NCBI GenBank assembly: GCA_951217055.1
Contig: OX578282.1
Span: 17,547,877-17,611,876 of the forward strand
Direction of reading: 5' to 3'
Length of the DNA: 64,000 nt
Source: Gerris lacustris
Taxonomy: Eukaryota > Arthropoda > Insecta > Hemiptera > Gerridae
Positions 1 through 12,207 of the stretch are shown here, in pieces; within the stretch, counting starts at the first letter, position 1, and the number at the start of each line of letters is the position of its first letter. The notes under the pieces were generated by a model, which saw only the letters and a list, made by a program, of their open reading frames with translations, had not been told where the DNA came from and did no database searches. A program made the position numbers and the translations under genes.

Positions 1-1110
1 CGTATAGTGGGGGAGAAGGTTTTTTTTTACAATTCCTTAACTCACCTACACGTTCCGGTCATTCCAATTTAACTATTTTAAAATATATCACTTCGCTACC
101 CAAAACCTTCGTCATTATCAAGTTTAAATTTTACATACCTGTTTCAATTGTGCTTTAGACGATGAAAATAAAGTATTATTAAAATCGTTACGTTAGGACG
201 TAAGATATCGGGAAAAACGCTGTTTTCTATATATTAACACGAATCCAAAATTTCAACTAAATCGTTCAACTTAAGAAGTCAAGTTATCGTCGGACACGTA
301 AACTTAACACACAGACAGACAGACAGACATATGCATATTTTGTTGACTGTAAGAAGCTCGCTTTAATTAGTAAACTTAGTAATAACTTTACTACTATGAT
401 TTGTATATAACTCATTATGCTCAGCTAAATAATTCTCCTTTGCATATACTTTTACAACTATTTTCAAAAACTCATTTTCATAAGTTAGACCATTTACCTT
501 ATCAATAATTACTATTGTTTAGATTCAGATTACGAGAGTGTTTACGGGAAAGAAATGTAGATAAATATATACAGTCTTAAAGATATTTGAATGGCTACAA
601 TTAACAAATCAAGCTTCAAAATGATATCAGATAAATTACATTTCGTTAGTATTTTCATTGATTTTAGGGGTCAAATTAAAAAGTAATATTGATTTATCAC
701 TTTTGTGTTTAAGTATAATCTAACAGAATCTAAGCCAAATTTAATTTAAATCGGTTTAGTAGCGTAGGTCCTGCGCTTATAAGTAGAAGATAAACAGGTC
801 AAGTGTGTTCTAGTCAGCACACAGCGAGGGTCCGTAGGCCACACTATATAGTGTTTAACTGTAAAGTGTATAAACAGTGTTTTTTTAAAATGCTAAAACG
901 CTTACTTTGAACTATTCTAAGGGTCTGATATTCTCAAAACACACTCTGATAAAGTATTTTCTGCCACTGAACCGGACTACAACCATATAAATACATCGAA
1001 AACTCCATAATTATAAAAAAAAAAGTATTTTGTCAATAAAAAAATAAAATAATATTTTTTTCGAAATTTCCAAAAAGTGGTATCTTTACTTTTGGTCGAA
1101 GAATGTTCAG
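1..1110. other. AT-rich non-coding stretch
   Basis: No coding region is visible. There is a short (CAGA)n run near 310-328 and a line of T/A runs. The stretch ending near 328 resembles the tails of arthropod repeats that end in an ACAGACAGACA run, but no element ends can be placed. Confidence 0.4.
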
Positions 1111-1139
1111 GAATTTTTTCAGATTTTTTGCACTTCACA

Positions 1140-1500
1140 TAAACGAGATAGAGGGGGGGGGCACATTTCACACCCACTTCAAACTTGCCTACGCTCTCCC
1201 TATCAAAGTTATATCCAAAGAATTATATATTTTTGTAATCAGCTCGACGTACCCTTTGATATGATACCCCTCCCCTCACGGTGTCGAAAAAAAAATTAAC
1301 CCTTAAGTTTTTTTACCCTAATTTTTTTTTTAAGTCGCTATATTTTTAAAATATGTGGGTAGGTACAAGACACATACATGCCAAATTTCAAAGTGATCGG
1401 ACGAAAGGTGTAGCCGTGAGAGCACGCGACAGGACGGACGGACAGACACACGCACGAAAATATAAGGGTCCTTGGTTTTGCCTACGGACCCTAAAAAAAC
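1140..1500 (+). repeat. Old copy of a hairpin-tailed dispersed repeat
   Basis: This segment shares its layout with the 288-bp array further right: a G-run, then TATATTTTTGTAATC, then a GATACCCC box. It ends with an ACGGACAGACA run and a terminal hairpin AGGGTCC...GGACCCT near 1467-1494. Ends of this form (TATAAGGGTYC...) are common in arthropod repeat families. It is more diverged than the array and therefore probably older (inference). No coding content is seen. Confidence 0.5.
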
Positions 1501-1877
1501 GAACATTTTAGGACTCAAAAAACAAACATCTGAAAGATCCATTAAAATCTCAAAATTGATCTTTTTGTGTGAATTGAACAAAATTGAACATTTTTTAATG
1601 TATATATAATTGTGCCTTAGAGGAGAATTAACTTAAGTTTTTAAGTGATTGTTTTTTTTTATAAAATTACAATTGTTATATGTACTACATAAGGTTGGCA
1701 GAAAATTGTGATAATGAATCATAACAGCTTTTTTAGAAAATAATAAATGATCATGAAACAATGTTGTATTATTTTGAAAGAAAACTGCTCAAATATTCGT
1801 TTTACCATAAAAAAATTGGTAGTGCGTGAAGTCTCACGTAAAAAGGGTTTCGTTGGTGTTGTAAACATGAAATTAGT

Positions 1878-2930
1878 AGTTGGGGGGAGGGGGGGGGGGG
1901 GGGATTTGGATGTTTTTGACAAAATGGCGTAGAAAATTAAACGCTTTCCACAAGTGTTATATATTTTTGTAATCTACTCTTCAATCCCTTTAACTTGATA
2001 CCCCACTCAAAATTTTGAAAAAATATTGTTTTCCCCGTGACAGCAATTAGCCGCCATCTTGGATTCCCAGTTAATCCGACCAAGTTGCTATTCTTATTTT
2101 TTCTTTGGCCCATCAGACTGCACATTATGCATATTTTTCTATATTTTTAATAAGAGCGGAAATACGATTTTAGGGGGGGGGACACGCAAAATTTCGATGT
2201 TTTTTGACCAAATGGCGCCGAAAATTGAACACTTTCCCTAAGTGATATATATATTTGTAATCTACTCTTCAATACCTTTCATTTGATACCCCACCCAAAA
2301 TTTAAAAAAAATATTTATTTTCGTGTGACATGAATTATCCGCCATCTTGGATTCCCAGTAAATCAGATCAAATTGCTAATCTTATTTTTTCTATGGCCCA
2401 CCAGACCACACATTTTGCATATTTTTCTATATTTTTAGTATGAGCGGAAATACGATTTTAGGGGGGGGGACACGCAAAATTTCGATGTTTTTTGACAAAA
2501 TGGCGCCGAAAATTGAACACTTTCCCTAAGTGATATATATATTTGTAATCTACTCTTCAATACCTTTCATTTGATACCCCACCCAAAATTTAAAAAAAAT
2601 ATTTATTTTCGTGTGACATGAATTATCCGCCATCTTGGATTCCCAGTAAATCAGATCAAATTGCTAATCTTATTTTTTCTATGGCCCACCAGACCACACA
2701 TTTTGCATATTTTTCTATATTTTTAGTATGAGCGGAAATACGATTTTAGGGGGGGGGACACGCAAAATTTCGATGTTTTTTGACAAAATGGCGCCGAAAA
2801 TTGAACACTTTCCCTAAGTGATATATATATTTGTAATCTACTCTTCAATACCTTTCATTTGATACCCCACTTAAAATTTTAAAAAAATATTTTTTTCGCA
2901 TGACGTGAGTTATCCACCATTTTGGATTTG
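1878..2930 (+). repeat. 288-bp tandem repeat array
   Basis: The anchor AGCGGAAATACGATTTTA recurs at 2155, 2443 and 2731, giving a period of exactly 288 bp twice. Each unit has, in order, an 8-9 base G-run, ACACGCAAAATTTCGATG, AAAATGGCGCCGAAAATTG, TTTGTAATCTACTCTTCAA, a GATACCCCACCC box and CCGCCATCTTGGATTCCCAG. The central two units look virtually identical, so the amplification is recent. A diverged unit begins near 1878 and a partial, diverged unit ends near 2930. Reading frames in the array are not conserved and are not called as genes. Confidence 0.85.
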
Positions 2931-3122
2931 AACAGCTGATAATTTTGAGTTCGCTATATTTTTCCTGTGTGCGCGTCAAAACGATCTTTAATATTGGAAA
3001 GTTTCACGTTTCTATCTCTTTTTATTCAAAAGTTATTGGAACCGTACAGAGTGACAGACAGACAGACACATGAACGAAACTATAAGGGTTTCTTTTTTTG
3101 GTTTTACCAACGAAACCCTAAA
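2931..3122 (+). repeat. 3' tail of the 288-bp element with terminal hairpin
   Basis: After the last partial unit comes a unique tail with TTCAAAAGTTATTGGAACCG, an ACAGACAGACAGACA run and a terminal hairpin AGGGTTTC...GAAACCCT at about 3088-3120. The same tail type closes the older copy at 1140-1500, so array plus tail are probably one mobile unit. The class (possibly Helitron/Helentron-related) is inferred. Confidence 0.5.
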
Positions 3123-3959
3123 AAAGTAGATCTTCAATAAGATTGATAAATTTCATTTGCAATAATTTACTCTGACGTACAGATAGATAAGTGTATACGT
3201 ATGAAAAAGTTAAAACAAAGCGGTTTAAATAATAATAAACAACATTATATAAATGCATAACATGCAACATTACATAAATGCATTATATAACTTTATATAA
3301 ATGCATGTATAAAAAATTTTATTTTAACAAAATATTGAAAATACATACTTATACAAGTTCCAAGAAAAATAAAATATCAATAATATTTATATTTTGTATC
3401 AAGATCAAAAATATTTTCTAGATTAATAGGTTACTTGAACAAAAAAACGATGATAAATAGGAAAAATGTTCAAACTCAATACAAAGACATGTATATGTTT
3501 TAAAGGGATAAGAAATAATCGAATAATAAAATATACGGGGAAACGATAACAACAACACAAAGAAATACTAAATCCCACGCTCGGTTGAATATAAAATAGA
3601 AATCTCTTAAATAAAGAAGAGTACATAGACAACTATTAAATAAAGAACAAAATCAAGTACGTTGGCAAAAAAAATGTGCAATATTGTAAAGTAACACAGA
3701 AAAAGTTCTTACATAAAAACTATGTATGAAAGAGAATTGAACAAATAAAAGAAATAAATAAACAAATAGATTCAAAGCAAAAGAAGTTATGAATAAATAA
3801 CAAAATATTCTGGATTATAGAAAAAAAATTCTAACGATGACGATATGAAAGATATATTAAGGCTTTGATTTACCTGATCAAAGATTTCAGTGTTACTTGA
3901 ATAGAAAATTAAAAGGCTTTTGGATAAAACTCATATATAATATGTAAACTTAATACATA

Positions 3960-3963
<4 letters not shown>
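3123..3963. other. A-rich non-coding stretch
   Basis: Mostly A-rich sequence with repeated TATAAATGCAT words near 3248-3305. No coding region or recognisable element ends are seen. Confidence 0.4.

Positions 3964-4042
<79 letters not shown>
3964..4042. repeat. (TA)n microsatellite
   Basis: An uninterrupted alternating TA tract of about 79 bases. Confidence 0.97.
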
Positions 4043-4047
<5 letters not shown>

Positions 4048-4295
4048 TAATATTTGCTACGTTTGAAGATATGAATAAATGATGATGTAGGAACACAAAT
4101 AAATACTTTAAAGTCTATATAGTGATACATTTTTATGTTTATAAATAAATAAATATTATCAGGAAGTTATTATTAATATGTAAATAATAATTATTAATAA
4201 TTAAATATTTTAAATTGTAATCTAATTAAGTAACATTTGAACCATATTTATCGCTATCCTGGGGAAAATCAGGTTTCAAGATAATGAATAAAAAA

Positions 4296-5180
4296 TTGTC
4301 TGGCAATTAGTGTGGCACATAGCTTCCTCGCGTCCAATTTCGTATACTTTATTGATTTAAACATCAATTGGTACCGTGTCTGTCTGTCGGTCAATTTTTC
4401 CGAATCAACATATCTTAAAAACTACACGTCCGATTTTAATGAAATTTGCACAGTAGGTTATAATTAGCTCATTGTTGGTCCCATAATAGTTTCAACCTTA
4501 TCTCAATATTTCTCTTCAACATGAGCACAAGCATACGTTTATTTACCCCTATATCTTCAAAAGTACTCATCTGATTTTTATGAAATTTGGATGGTTTGTC
4601 GAATGTAGACCGCAGATGGCCCCAGATTAATTTCTACCATCTACGCTCATTAACTTTTTCTTAATTGCTACTTTAATTCATGTAAAAAATCAAAACAATT
4701 TTGACATATTAAAAAATATGGGAAGAAAGCAATTAAATAAATTAAAAGAAGATATGTGCCATCCTAATTGGCAGTACATTTTACATGAATTAAAGTATCG
4801 CAATTCAGCTGTATTTAATGTGCGCAGGCTGTTGAAATTAATCTGGGGCTATCTGCGAGCTACTTTCGACAAACTATCCAAATATATTTGGGTAAATTGC
4901 AAGTGGAAAAGAAACAAATGGACGCAGAAAGTTGAAACTTATGGGACCAACAATGGGGTAATTATAATCTATAAATTTCATTAATATCGTACGAGCAGTT
5001 TTTAAGATATGTTGGTTCGTAAAAAATAAGAGAAAGACCGACATACGCGGAACCAAAAATGTTCCCTGATGTCTGAAACGGATTTCTGTCATGGAATTTT
5101 TGGATTTTTGAAATCGGAGATATAAAAATTCACTTAACTCCCGTTATCTTTGATAAGCTCGGAAGTAAAGATGAGACTCA
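4296..5180 (+). repeat. Family A dispersed repeat, copy 1
   Basis: It starts with CTGGCAATTAGTGTGGCACATAGC and ends near GCTCGGAAGTAAA. An inverted copy of the start box (GATATGTGCCATCCTAATTGGC) sits at 4750-4773. The block around GCCCCAGATTAATT (4618-4640) is mirrored at 4838-4865, so the element contains internal inverted repeats. Other copies lie at 10028-10490, 27268-28006 (minus), 58780-59030 and 61320-61972. No protein is supported; the short frames inside are not conserved between copies. Confidence 0.7.
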
Positions 5181-6089
5181 GTTAGAAATCGAAAACAGGC
5201 TTGTGTGAACTAATGTTTTTCCATTATTTTTAATACAATTTTTAAAAACAATTTAATTTTAAAAAAATATTTTAGGGTTATAAATGTAAGTATTATTTTG
5301 TACATGAGAAAGTTGTAACCGAGTTTGTCGGTTCGTAGATCAATAGACGGTATTTTTGATTAAATAAAAAAATAAAAAATAAAAATGTTTTGGCCTTATC
5401 ATTTTTGTTTAGAAATATCCGACAGAAAATTAAAACAAATTTGTTTTAACTGGTTTCAAACTTTTCTTTATCGCGGCTTTAGTTTGATTGGTAAATTTAG
5501 GTTTACATACTATTTTAACGTTAAATGAAAACCTTTTTACCCGAAAAACCTAAACTGGCCAAACTTTTCCCCGACTAACCAACTAATATACAGGCTAACT
5601 TCATCGGTGAACCGCAAAGCTATTGGTAAAAAAAAAACTTCTTTGCTAAATAAACTCTGCTAAAAAAAACGCCGCTTTTAAAGTTAATGAGTATTTTGAA
5701 ATAGCACTCTATCTCAGATTCAAATATATTAAATAAATAGAAACGTTAATACATAATTATTAACTAAAAGTTCTAATTGTGATATAATCAAAGTTTAATA
5801 GCTGTAAATGCCACTGTAAAGTTTTCTGTTTTGTACTAGAATTAGTGATATCGCAATATGTATTTTAATTTCTTCTTTTTAAGTAAATCCGAATTATTTT
5901 ATTTAGTAAAAACATATATAATATAATATATAATATTTTATAATCTAAAATAAATATATATAATATTTCACAAAATAATTTAAGATTAAAAATGAAATAC
6001 ATTTTTTTCTTCTTTTTAAATCGAATAAATAAATTTATTCAGTGAATTACAGAAAGAAATTAGTACTTCTAATATCTCATATACGTAGA
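5181..6089. other. Unassigned non-coding stretch
   Basis: AT-rich, with scattered A- and T-runs. I see no gene and no recognisable mobile element ends here. Confidence 0.4.
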
Positions 6090-6420
6090 ATATATAGAGA
6101 GTATTATGATGGTGCAAAAAAATCATGCATTTTTAATGAATTTACCCGCTTTAAGGTTCCCTGAGTACAAAAATGGATTTTTAAAAATGTCTATCACCTG
6201 TTCAGAGTTATGAAGCTTAAACTACTAGGCCGATTTTGATTAAAACAGACATAGATTAGGAAAAAATTATTCCCCGAGAGGAAATCGAAAAATGAATTTT
6301 AGCTCTAAATGTGGGGGATCGTCCCCTAAAAACCCCTCAAAAAAAAAAATAGTCCGTTTATACATAAATTTAAACATTCATCGTTTTCCCAGTGATGATG
6401 GGACATAGTAATATCGAAAC
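6090..6420 (+). repeat. Family B dispersed repeat, copy 1
   Basis: This copy shares, in order, a TATTRTGATGGYGC start, AAACTACTAGGCCGATT, GAGGAAATCGAAAAATGAATTT, a GGGGGATCGTCCCC box and a tail reading TTTTCCCAGTGATGATGGG. Related copies lie at 32000-32960 and 41828-42215. Non-coding, type unknown. Confidence 0.65.
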
Positions 6421-6824
6421 ACCTGTAAAATATTGTATACATAAATATATGATGCTAAATAGTTTAATATTATAAACAATAAATTAATTAAATAAGATAT
6501 TATAAAATTTAAATTCAGTAACCCTCATGAATAAAAGAAACTTTAGTTCGAGTTTATCAAAATTATTTTTTATTTTATATAGACTGATTACGATCAATTA
6601 CTGATCAGTGAATAGATTGACGGAATTTATTGGTCATAAATAAACAACTGTTTGCGGCTATAAATTTTGTTTAGCAATGTAATGATGATAAGATAATAAG
6701 ACTATAAAATATCACATTTATTAAAATAATAACTACCTAATTATTTTGAAGAAAAACATTTATATTGTTACAATATAAATTAACGATTACAATAAAATTT
6801 GCGAGCAATACAAATTAAGTATGT

Positions 6825-7025
6825 GGCAACGGGATTAATTATATTTAAAAAAAAGTCAAAATAAGTAGATTAATTTAGATAAGTTATTATATCTATTTAG
6901 ATAAGTTATTATATCTATTTAAAGACAAACAAACGAAACAAACCTTTATTTTTATTGGAATAAATGTGGTTGCCTTAGCATAGGAATAACAAGACAGTAT
7001 TCGATTATATAAATTTAATGATGAT
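6825..7025 (+). repeat. Family C dispersed repeat, copy 1
   Basis: It runs from GTGGCAACGGGATTAATT to the box GGAATAAATGTGGTTGCCTT and on to GATTATATAAATTTAATG. It contains a 22-bp direct duplication (ATAAGTTATTATATCTATTT, twice, near 6879-6920). Copies also occur at 8366, 18656, 27075 (minus), 29620 (minus) and 41030. A short retroposon is possible but no tRNA-like promoter is clear. Confidence 0.7.
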
Positions 7026-7896
7026 TCTTGAGTAAATAACTTATTTTCTTTTGCTTTGTAAAAAAAAAAAAAAAAAATACATTTTTTAACCTTAATAAAA
7101 TATAATAAACTTAACTTGGCAAAGCTTATCTGTATTATCTACTTGGTACAATTGAAATTCAAACTAACTCACAGTTTAGTGTGATAATATTTATAACTTC
7201 AGTTCTAAATTATTTATAAAAAGTTATCTATTTATATGTTATTTAAAAATGATCAAACTATACTAAATAATTAGAGGTTACAAGTAATAATTAATATTCT
7301 CTGACGTGATATAATATTTAACCTCTAAGTAATAATTTTTATGATAAACAATGGAACGAATCCAAAAAACGTATTGGAATGATGACAAATTCAATACAAA
7401 ATGAATAATAATCATAAATTTATAAATAGATCTCATGATCTAAAAAAATAATAAAAAAATCTGGCACTCTTTCAGTTTGGTACTCCCAATTTCAATGGAA
7501 ATTATACTAGGGTAGGGATGAAAATTAGACAAAGGAATTGCCCTGGTCTTTAATTGTTAATTTTTTAATGGGATAGATAAAAGATATTATCCCTTTTATA
7601 TGATATTCATAGAAATTTTATATTTCCTTGTCTAAAAGTACCTACTTAGGGACTAAAATATACCTTAGGCATTATACTTTGCCTCATATCTCCTAATTTA
7701 CTTTAGCACTTTGACACCCTCTTTTAGGAATAATTACATCATCCAGTTTCTTTCCATTTATTAATTGTTACGGTTTTTCGATGTCAGATTATATTATTAT
7801 CATTATTTTATCCAAATAAAACATTACATAAAATTTACTTTAACAATAATCCTACCCGGTGAATAATTTGTTGTGGATCGAATTATTGCGCTATCA
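7026..7896. other. Unassigned non-coding stretch
   Basis: AT-rich with a 17-base poly(A) run at about 7061-7077. Nothing else is recognised. Confidence 0.4.
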
Positions 7897-7899
7897 TAA

Positions 7900-8080
7900 A
7901 GCCGGTCATACACGTTTGGTATACCTGACAGGTAACCTGTACAGGTGAATCGGAGCGTGTGTCTATCATAACTGTGCAGTTATGTTATAACTTTGTAGCA
8001 CACACGCTCCGATTTACCTGCAGAGGGTTACCTGGGTATAGGTTTACCTGTCAAATATACCGCAACGTGTGTGACCGGCT
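7900..8080. mobile_element. MITE with TAA target duplication (PIF/Harbinger-like)
   Basis: A 181-bp element with inverted ends AGCCGGTCATACACGTT and (reverse complement of the right end) AGCCGGTCACACACGTT. It is flanked on both sides by TAA (7897-7899 and 8081-8083). Inner segments are also mirrored, for example CGGAGCGTGTG with CACACGCTCCG. A 3-bp TWA duplication and ends with a CACACG core are known for the PIF/Harbinger superfamily; the assignment rests on that and is an inference. No coding capacity. Confidence 0.85.
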
Positions 8081-8249
8081 TAACGTATATATATGAAGTG
8101 AAAATACTCATTTCGTAGATAATTCACTGAATTATAGTTAATTATTTGATTTAAAAAATTTAGTATATAATCGAACCTTGCATTACAATTATTTCGGAAA
8201 ATAAATTCCGGATTTTCCCGGGATAAGGAATTAAATGTAATGGAATTTA

Positions 8250-8365
8250 ATTTTTGAAGTGAAACTTCTTTGGCGGCGGTAGAGTGAATTTTTTCTTATA
8301 GTGAAATCGTGTAACGAAGTTTGCGATTCGAGACTCGTCCAAGTGTAACATTTTTACAGATTAAA
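8250..8365 (-). repeat. SINE body fragment
   Basis: It matches, in reverse complement, the body of the tRNA-derived SINE at 29935-30240: TTTGGCGGCGGTAGAGTGAA, then GTAACGAAGTTTGCGATTCG and ACATTTTTACAGATTAA. The tRNA-like head is missing, so this is a truncated copy. Confidence 0.7.
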
Positions 8366-8455
8366 TGTACTATATCTATTTAAATACCAGCAAATCAAAA
8401 AAACATTTATTTTTATTGGAATAAATGTAGTTGCTTTAGCGTAGCAATATATATA
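8366..8455 (+). repeat. Family C repeat, copy 2 (truncated)
   Basis: It contains CTATATCTATTTAAATACC and TATTGGAATAAATGTAGTTG followed by CTTTAGCGTAGCAATA, matching the distal half of family C. The right side runs into a TA tract. Confidence 0.65.
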
Positions 8456-8604
8456 TATATTTTTTCAATTAAATTTCCCATGACCATTTCTTAATCCTGA
8501 AATAATAAATTCGTCAAAAAATAAAAAAGAGCAATGCATTCTAGAACTTAAGTTTCACTTCTAATGTGTGAGAGCCACACACATTTTTTTTTTTTATCCT
8601 AATT

Positions 8605-8760
8605 GGAACTGCTACTAATAGTTATTTATGTAACTAGGCAGCAAAATGAAATTATACTTACGTATGATTAAGTTATCCTCCAAGCCGGAGGCTATGAAAA
8701 TGCCATGAATACACGAGTCAAAAAAATGAAACGCGGCAGAAAAATGAAACTGCTAAAATA
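8605..8760. repeat. End fragment of the Crypton-like element
   Basis: TTATTTATGTAACTAGGCAG matches TTATTTATGTCACTAGGCAG at the edge of the Crypton-like element at 48615. ACGAGTCA and GGCAGAAAAATG words are also shared with it. Only a flank is present; no reading frame remains. Confidence 0.5.
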
Positions 8761-10020
8761 CCATCTTTAATTATTAACAGTGTTATATTAATAAGATAGT
8801 AACAATGCTAACTAAAATTAATTGTTTACCTACTAAAAAAACACCAAATAAGAAGCTTCAGTCAACAGCAAACTGAATTCATAACCATCAACAACAAAAT
8901 ATAAAACACGTTTTTATAACAAACAAAACTACTGAATGTATAATGCATAAAACAATATAAACTGTTTTTTTACCAACAAATTACTAACACTGTTGAAGAT
9001 ATCTTGAAAATATGTTTATAAATTATATGAAAAGAAGTTATAAGGATAAATCAAGAAAAGCAGTTGGTCTAATCAAGAATGACTCCAAAACAATATTAAT
9101 ATGCGCAGGTTTGCATGAAGCTGCACTTAGCCAGTTACTCCGCTTTTCTTTCTTTTTTTTAATTAAAGATCTACAAATCATCAATCTACAAAATTGATAA
9201 CTTATTAAACGAAATTAACAAATATAAACAAATTATTTTATAAATAAAAAGTTCATTTATTAGAGATTACTTATTAAACTATAATACATATTTTTGCTTC
9301 CCGAAATCAGTTCAATAATACCTCATTTTGCAACCGCAAGTAAATACAAATTAATTTTTTTATAGTTTTCAAAATTTGGAGCTAATTAGTTAAGAATTTT
9401 TTTTTTTTTTTTCAATTGCGCTTTAGGGTATTATTTTTCTGATCTTATATACCAAATTTAATCGAAATCAATTCAGAACTTTAGCCTCCTGCACAGGTCA
9501 CAGAAATACGCTTTTTTGGGACATTAAAACGAGTTGATCCACCTAACTCTTAAAATCGTATTTTTAAGCCACAACAATACTTTCTCCTTAAAATAAACCA
9601 CAAATACGGGAAAGTAAAATCAAATCAAAATCAACATAAAAGGTCATAGAAAATATCCAATGAACTCACAATATATAATTAAAACTATTTATACAACAAA
9701 TTTTTTTCATAATAAATATAAAAAAATAATTCGTATCATATTTTTATCAAAATTAAATTACTATATTCTGAATTCTACGGAATACCGCAATTAAAAACAT
9801 ATCTAATCTCCTTTGATTGTGTATTTAATTTAAAATAATCATAAATAATTTAATTTTTATTTTAATTAATTATCAAAAATAAAATAACCACCTCATCATA
9901 TTAAATATAACGATTAATAATTATACTTATTTTATATTTATTATTCTAGCTCTTCAATTCTTATTCAACCAACTTAATGGAATATTGAATTTGTCAAATA
10001 TACGGAAAATATAAATACAC
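8761..10020. other. Unassigned non-coding stretch
   Basis: Short frames exist (for example 9012-9197), but they have low-complexity composition and no recognisable motif. Long T-run near 9395. No element ends are seen. Confidence 0.35.
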
Positions 10021-10027
10021 TGTTAAT

Positions 10028-10490
10028 TAGAGTGGCACATAGCTTCCTCGTGTATACTTAAATGATTTTAGGCTTTTAAAATCTATTATAGTCTAATTTA
10101 TTTAATTTACCCCCGAATGACTCCTGGTCGCCTGGTCTCGAGGTCCCTGGGCTCACTGTGCTATTAAAAAGGTAGGTTAAAAACAGAGGTGGCGGAACCA
10201 AGCCACCTCCTATTCCCCTCGTCTATCTTCCTCCCAGTTTTAGCGATCTTCAACACTTCATAGCGGTGTCGCTGTTGGTTTTATTTATTTGAAAAAAATG
10301 TTTGGCTCATTGAATATATGAAGTTAGATTTCACGGACACAGACCGACAGACAGACACGAGACCAAATATGTTCCCTAATGTCTGAAACGAATTTCAATC
10401 TTGGAATTTTTAAAATCGGAGACATAACATCTTTTCGTCCTCAAAAGTGAACACAATGCTTCTGTTACCTTCGGTATGCTCGGAAGCAAT
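10028..10490 (+). repeat. Family A dispersed repeat, copy 2
   Basis: It begins with AGAGTGGCACATAGCTTCCT and ends with CTTCGGTATGCTCGGAAGCA. Its middle carries CCTGGTCTCGAGGTCC and CACTTCATAGCGGTGTCGCT, also present in the minus-strand copy at 27268-28006. Compact form, about 460 bp. Non-coding. Confidence 0.75.
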
Positions 10491-11129
10491 AAATTAGTAA
10501 ATAAAAAAAAATTAAAATAAAAGAAGAATTCGCAAATAATTTCAATATTAATAAACATTAAGAAGAAAGATGATAGCAAGAAGATTGATTGAGTTTTTTG
10601 AAAGGATTTATAGGGTTTATCTATTAAATGTTATATCATAGCTGCTTAACTATTACTTATTAAAATTTATTAATTATATTATTTTATTAATTATATATAT
10701 ATATATTGTTCTTTGAAACTCATCTATGCTGATATCCAGGTGTTCAGCATAAACTTTTATTATCATATTTTCTTATTGTTAAAATTGAGGGTGAACTATT
10801 TATTGTTTATTTTCAGAAAACAAACTATATCAAATGTAATATTTCAGATAATTATTATTTTCTATTATGAACAATGTTTCTAAACAATATTTTTCGATAC
10901 CATCAAAATGAAGAGTGGTTTATTTTTGTTAATTTATTAAAGTTTTTAAGAAATTGAACACCTACACAAAATAAAAAAATTGTTATCAATTTTGGAGGCA
11001 AGCAGGAGTTTTTATTAAAAAAAAAAATAAAATTATGAATTTTCTTCTCTTTTGTGTCAATTAAGTAATGGGGACAACCGAAAAAGATATAAAAAAATGA
11101 CTATCGAAAATCACAAAAAAAAAGAAAAT

Positions 11130-11450
11130 TGGTCCCTTAATAGCTAAGATCACTCAGCATCTAATCTCTAAGATGCTAAGGTGACTAAGTTGATGATAAC
11201 TTAATATCTTACCTCGTACTAGATAAGACCACTAAGGCAATCACTAAGTATCTAATCTCTAAGATGCCAAGGTGTAAGGTAATCACTCAGTTCTAATCTC
11301 TAAGATTCTAAGGTGACTAAGGTAATGATCGCTTATTAATCGAACTCTTACAAGATAGGATCACTAAGGTAATCAGTAATCGCACAGTATCTAATCTCTA
11401 AGATGCTAAGATGATTAAGGTAATGATCGCTTAATTATTTATTATTTATT
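11130..11450 (+). repeat. Degenerate tandem repeat
   Basis: The word TCTAATCTCTAAGATGCTAA recurs with variants near 11159, 11250, 11298 and 11390, each followed by an AAGGTAATGATCGCTTA-like segment. The spacing is irregular, roughly 50-110 bp, as expected of an old minisatellite. Repeat-containing sequence stops near 11450. Confidence 0.7.
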
Positions 11451-11479
11451 ATCCGATCACTTTCTAGCTAAGATCTCAG

Positions 11480-12200
11480 AACTTTCGAAACTCTTCACTG
11501 AATTGTACATACTAAAGCAATTACCCAGCCTAAATACTAATAGATAGGATAAGACTCATTTAATACACACAAAGATAAAAAAATAAACAAACATATATTA
11601 AACGAAAAGTTAAAACTGTGTAATTTGCTTATTTTATCTTATTTCAGATTGACAATTTATTCAAGCTTTAAAGTCAAACACTCTAACAAACAATCAATTA
11701 GACTTAACGTGATTAATGATGTAATCGAAATAATAATAATTAGTAATCTATAGTCAACTAATATTAAGAATTTCATTATTATTCCCCTTCATTTATTTCA
11801 AATGATTTGCATTTAATAATACCAGCCATGTTTATCTGAATACACTCATCCCTTTATTTATTTTGTAATACCAATACCAGATTAATTAGTTACGACGTAA
11901 TTAAACTCTATATGTACTTAGATCACAGAATTGCACAATGTTTAAAGTGGCAACAGGGACAAAATTAATTTATCTATGCAAAATTAATTTAACAACTTTA
12001 ATATAAAATACTTAGCTGATAAAATTTCTCTTAAATTCCATAAAACATTGTTGGTTTTTTGAATTACTAAAACTCGCAAGGTTTGAATTCTAGGTAAAGT
12101 GAATTTTATCAGGGATATCCTAATTACCCCTGGAAAAGAGTTTAACCTCTCATTTATAATTACTAAAGATAAGATAAAAATAAATTGCATTTATCCCGTG
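11480..12200. other. Unassigned non-coding stretch
   Basis: AT-rich. Near 11945 there is a GTGGCAACAGGGACAAAATT segment that faintly recalls the start of family C. No gene is seen. Confidence 0.35.
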
Positions 12201-12207
12201 AAGGCAG

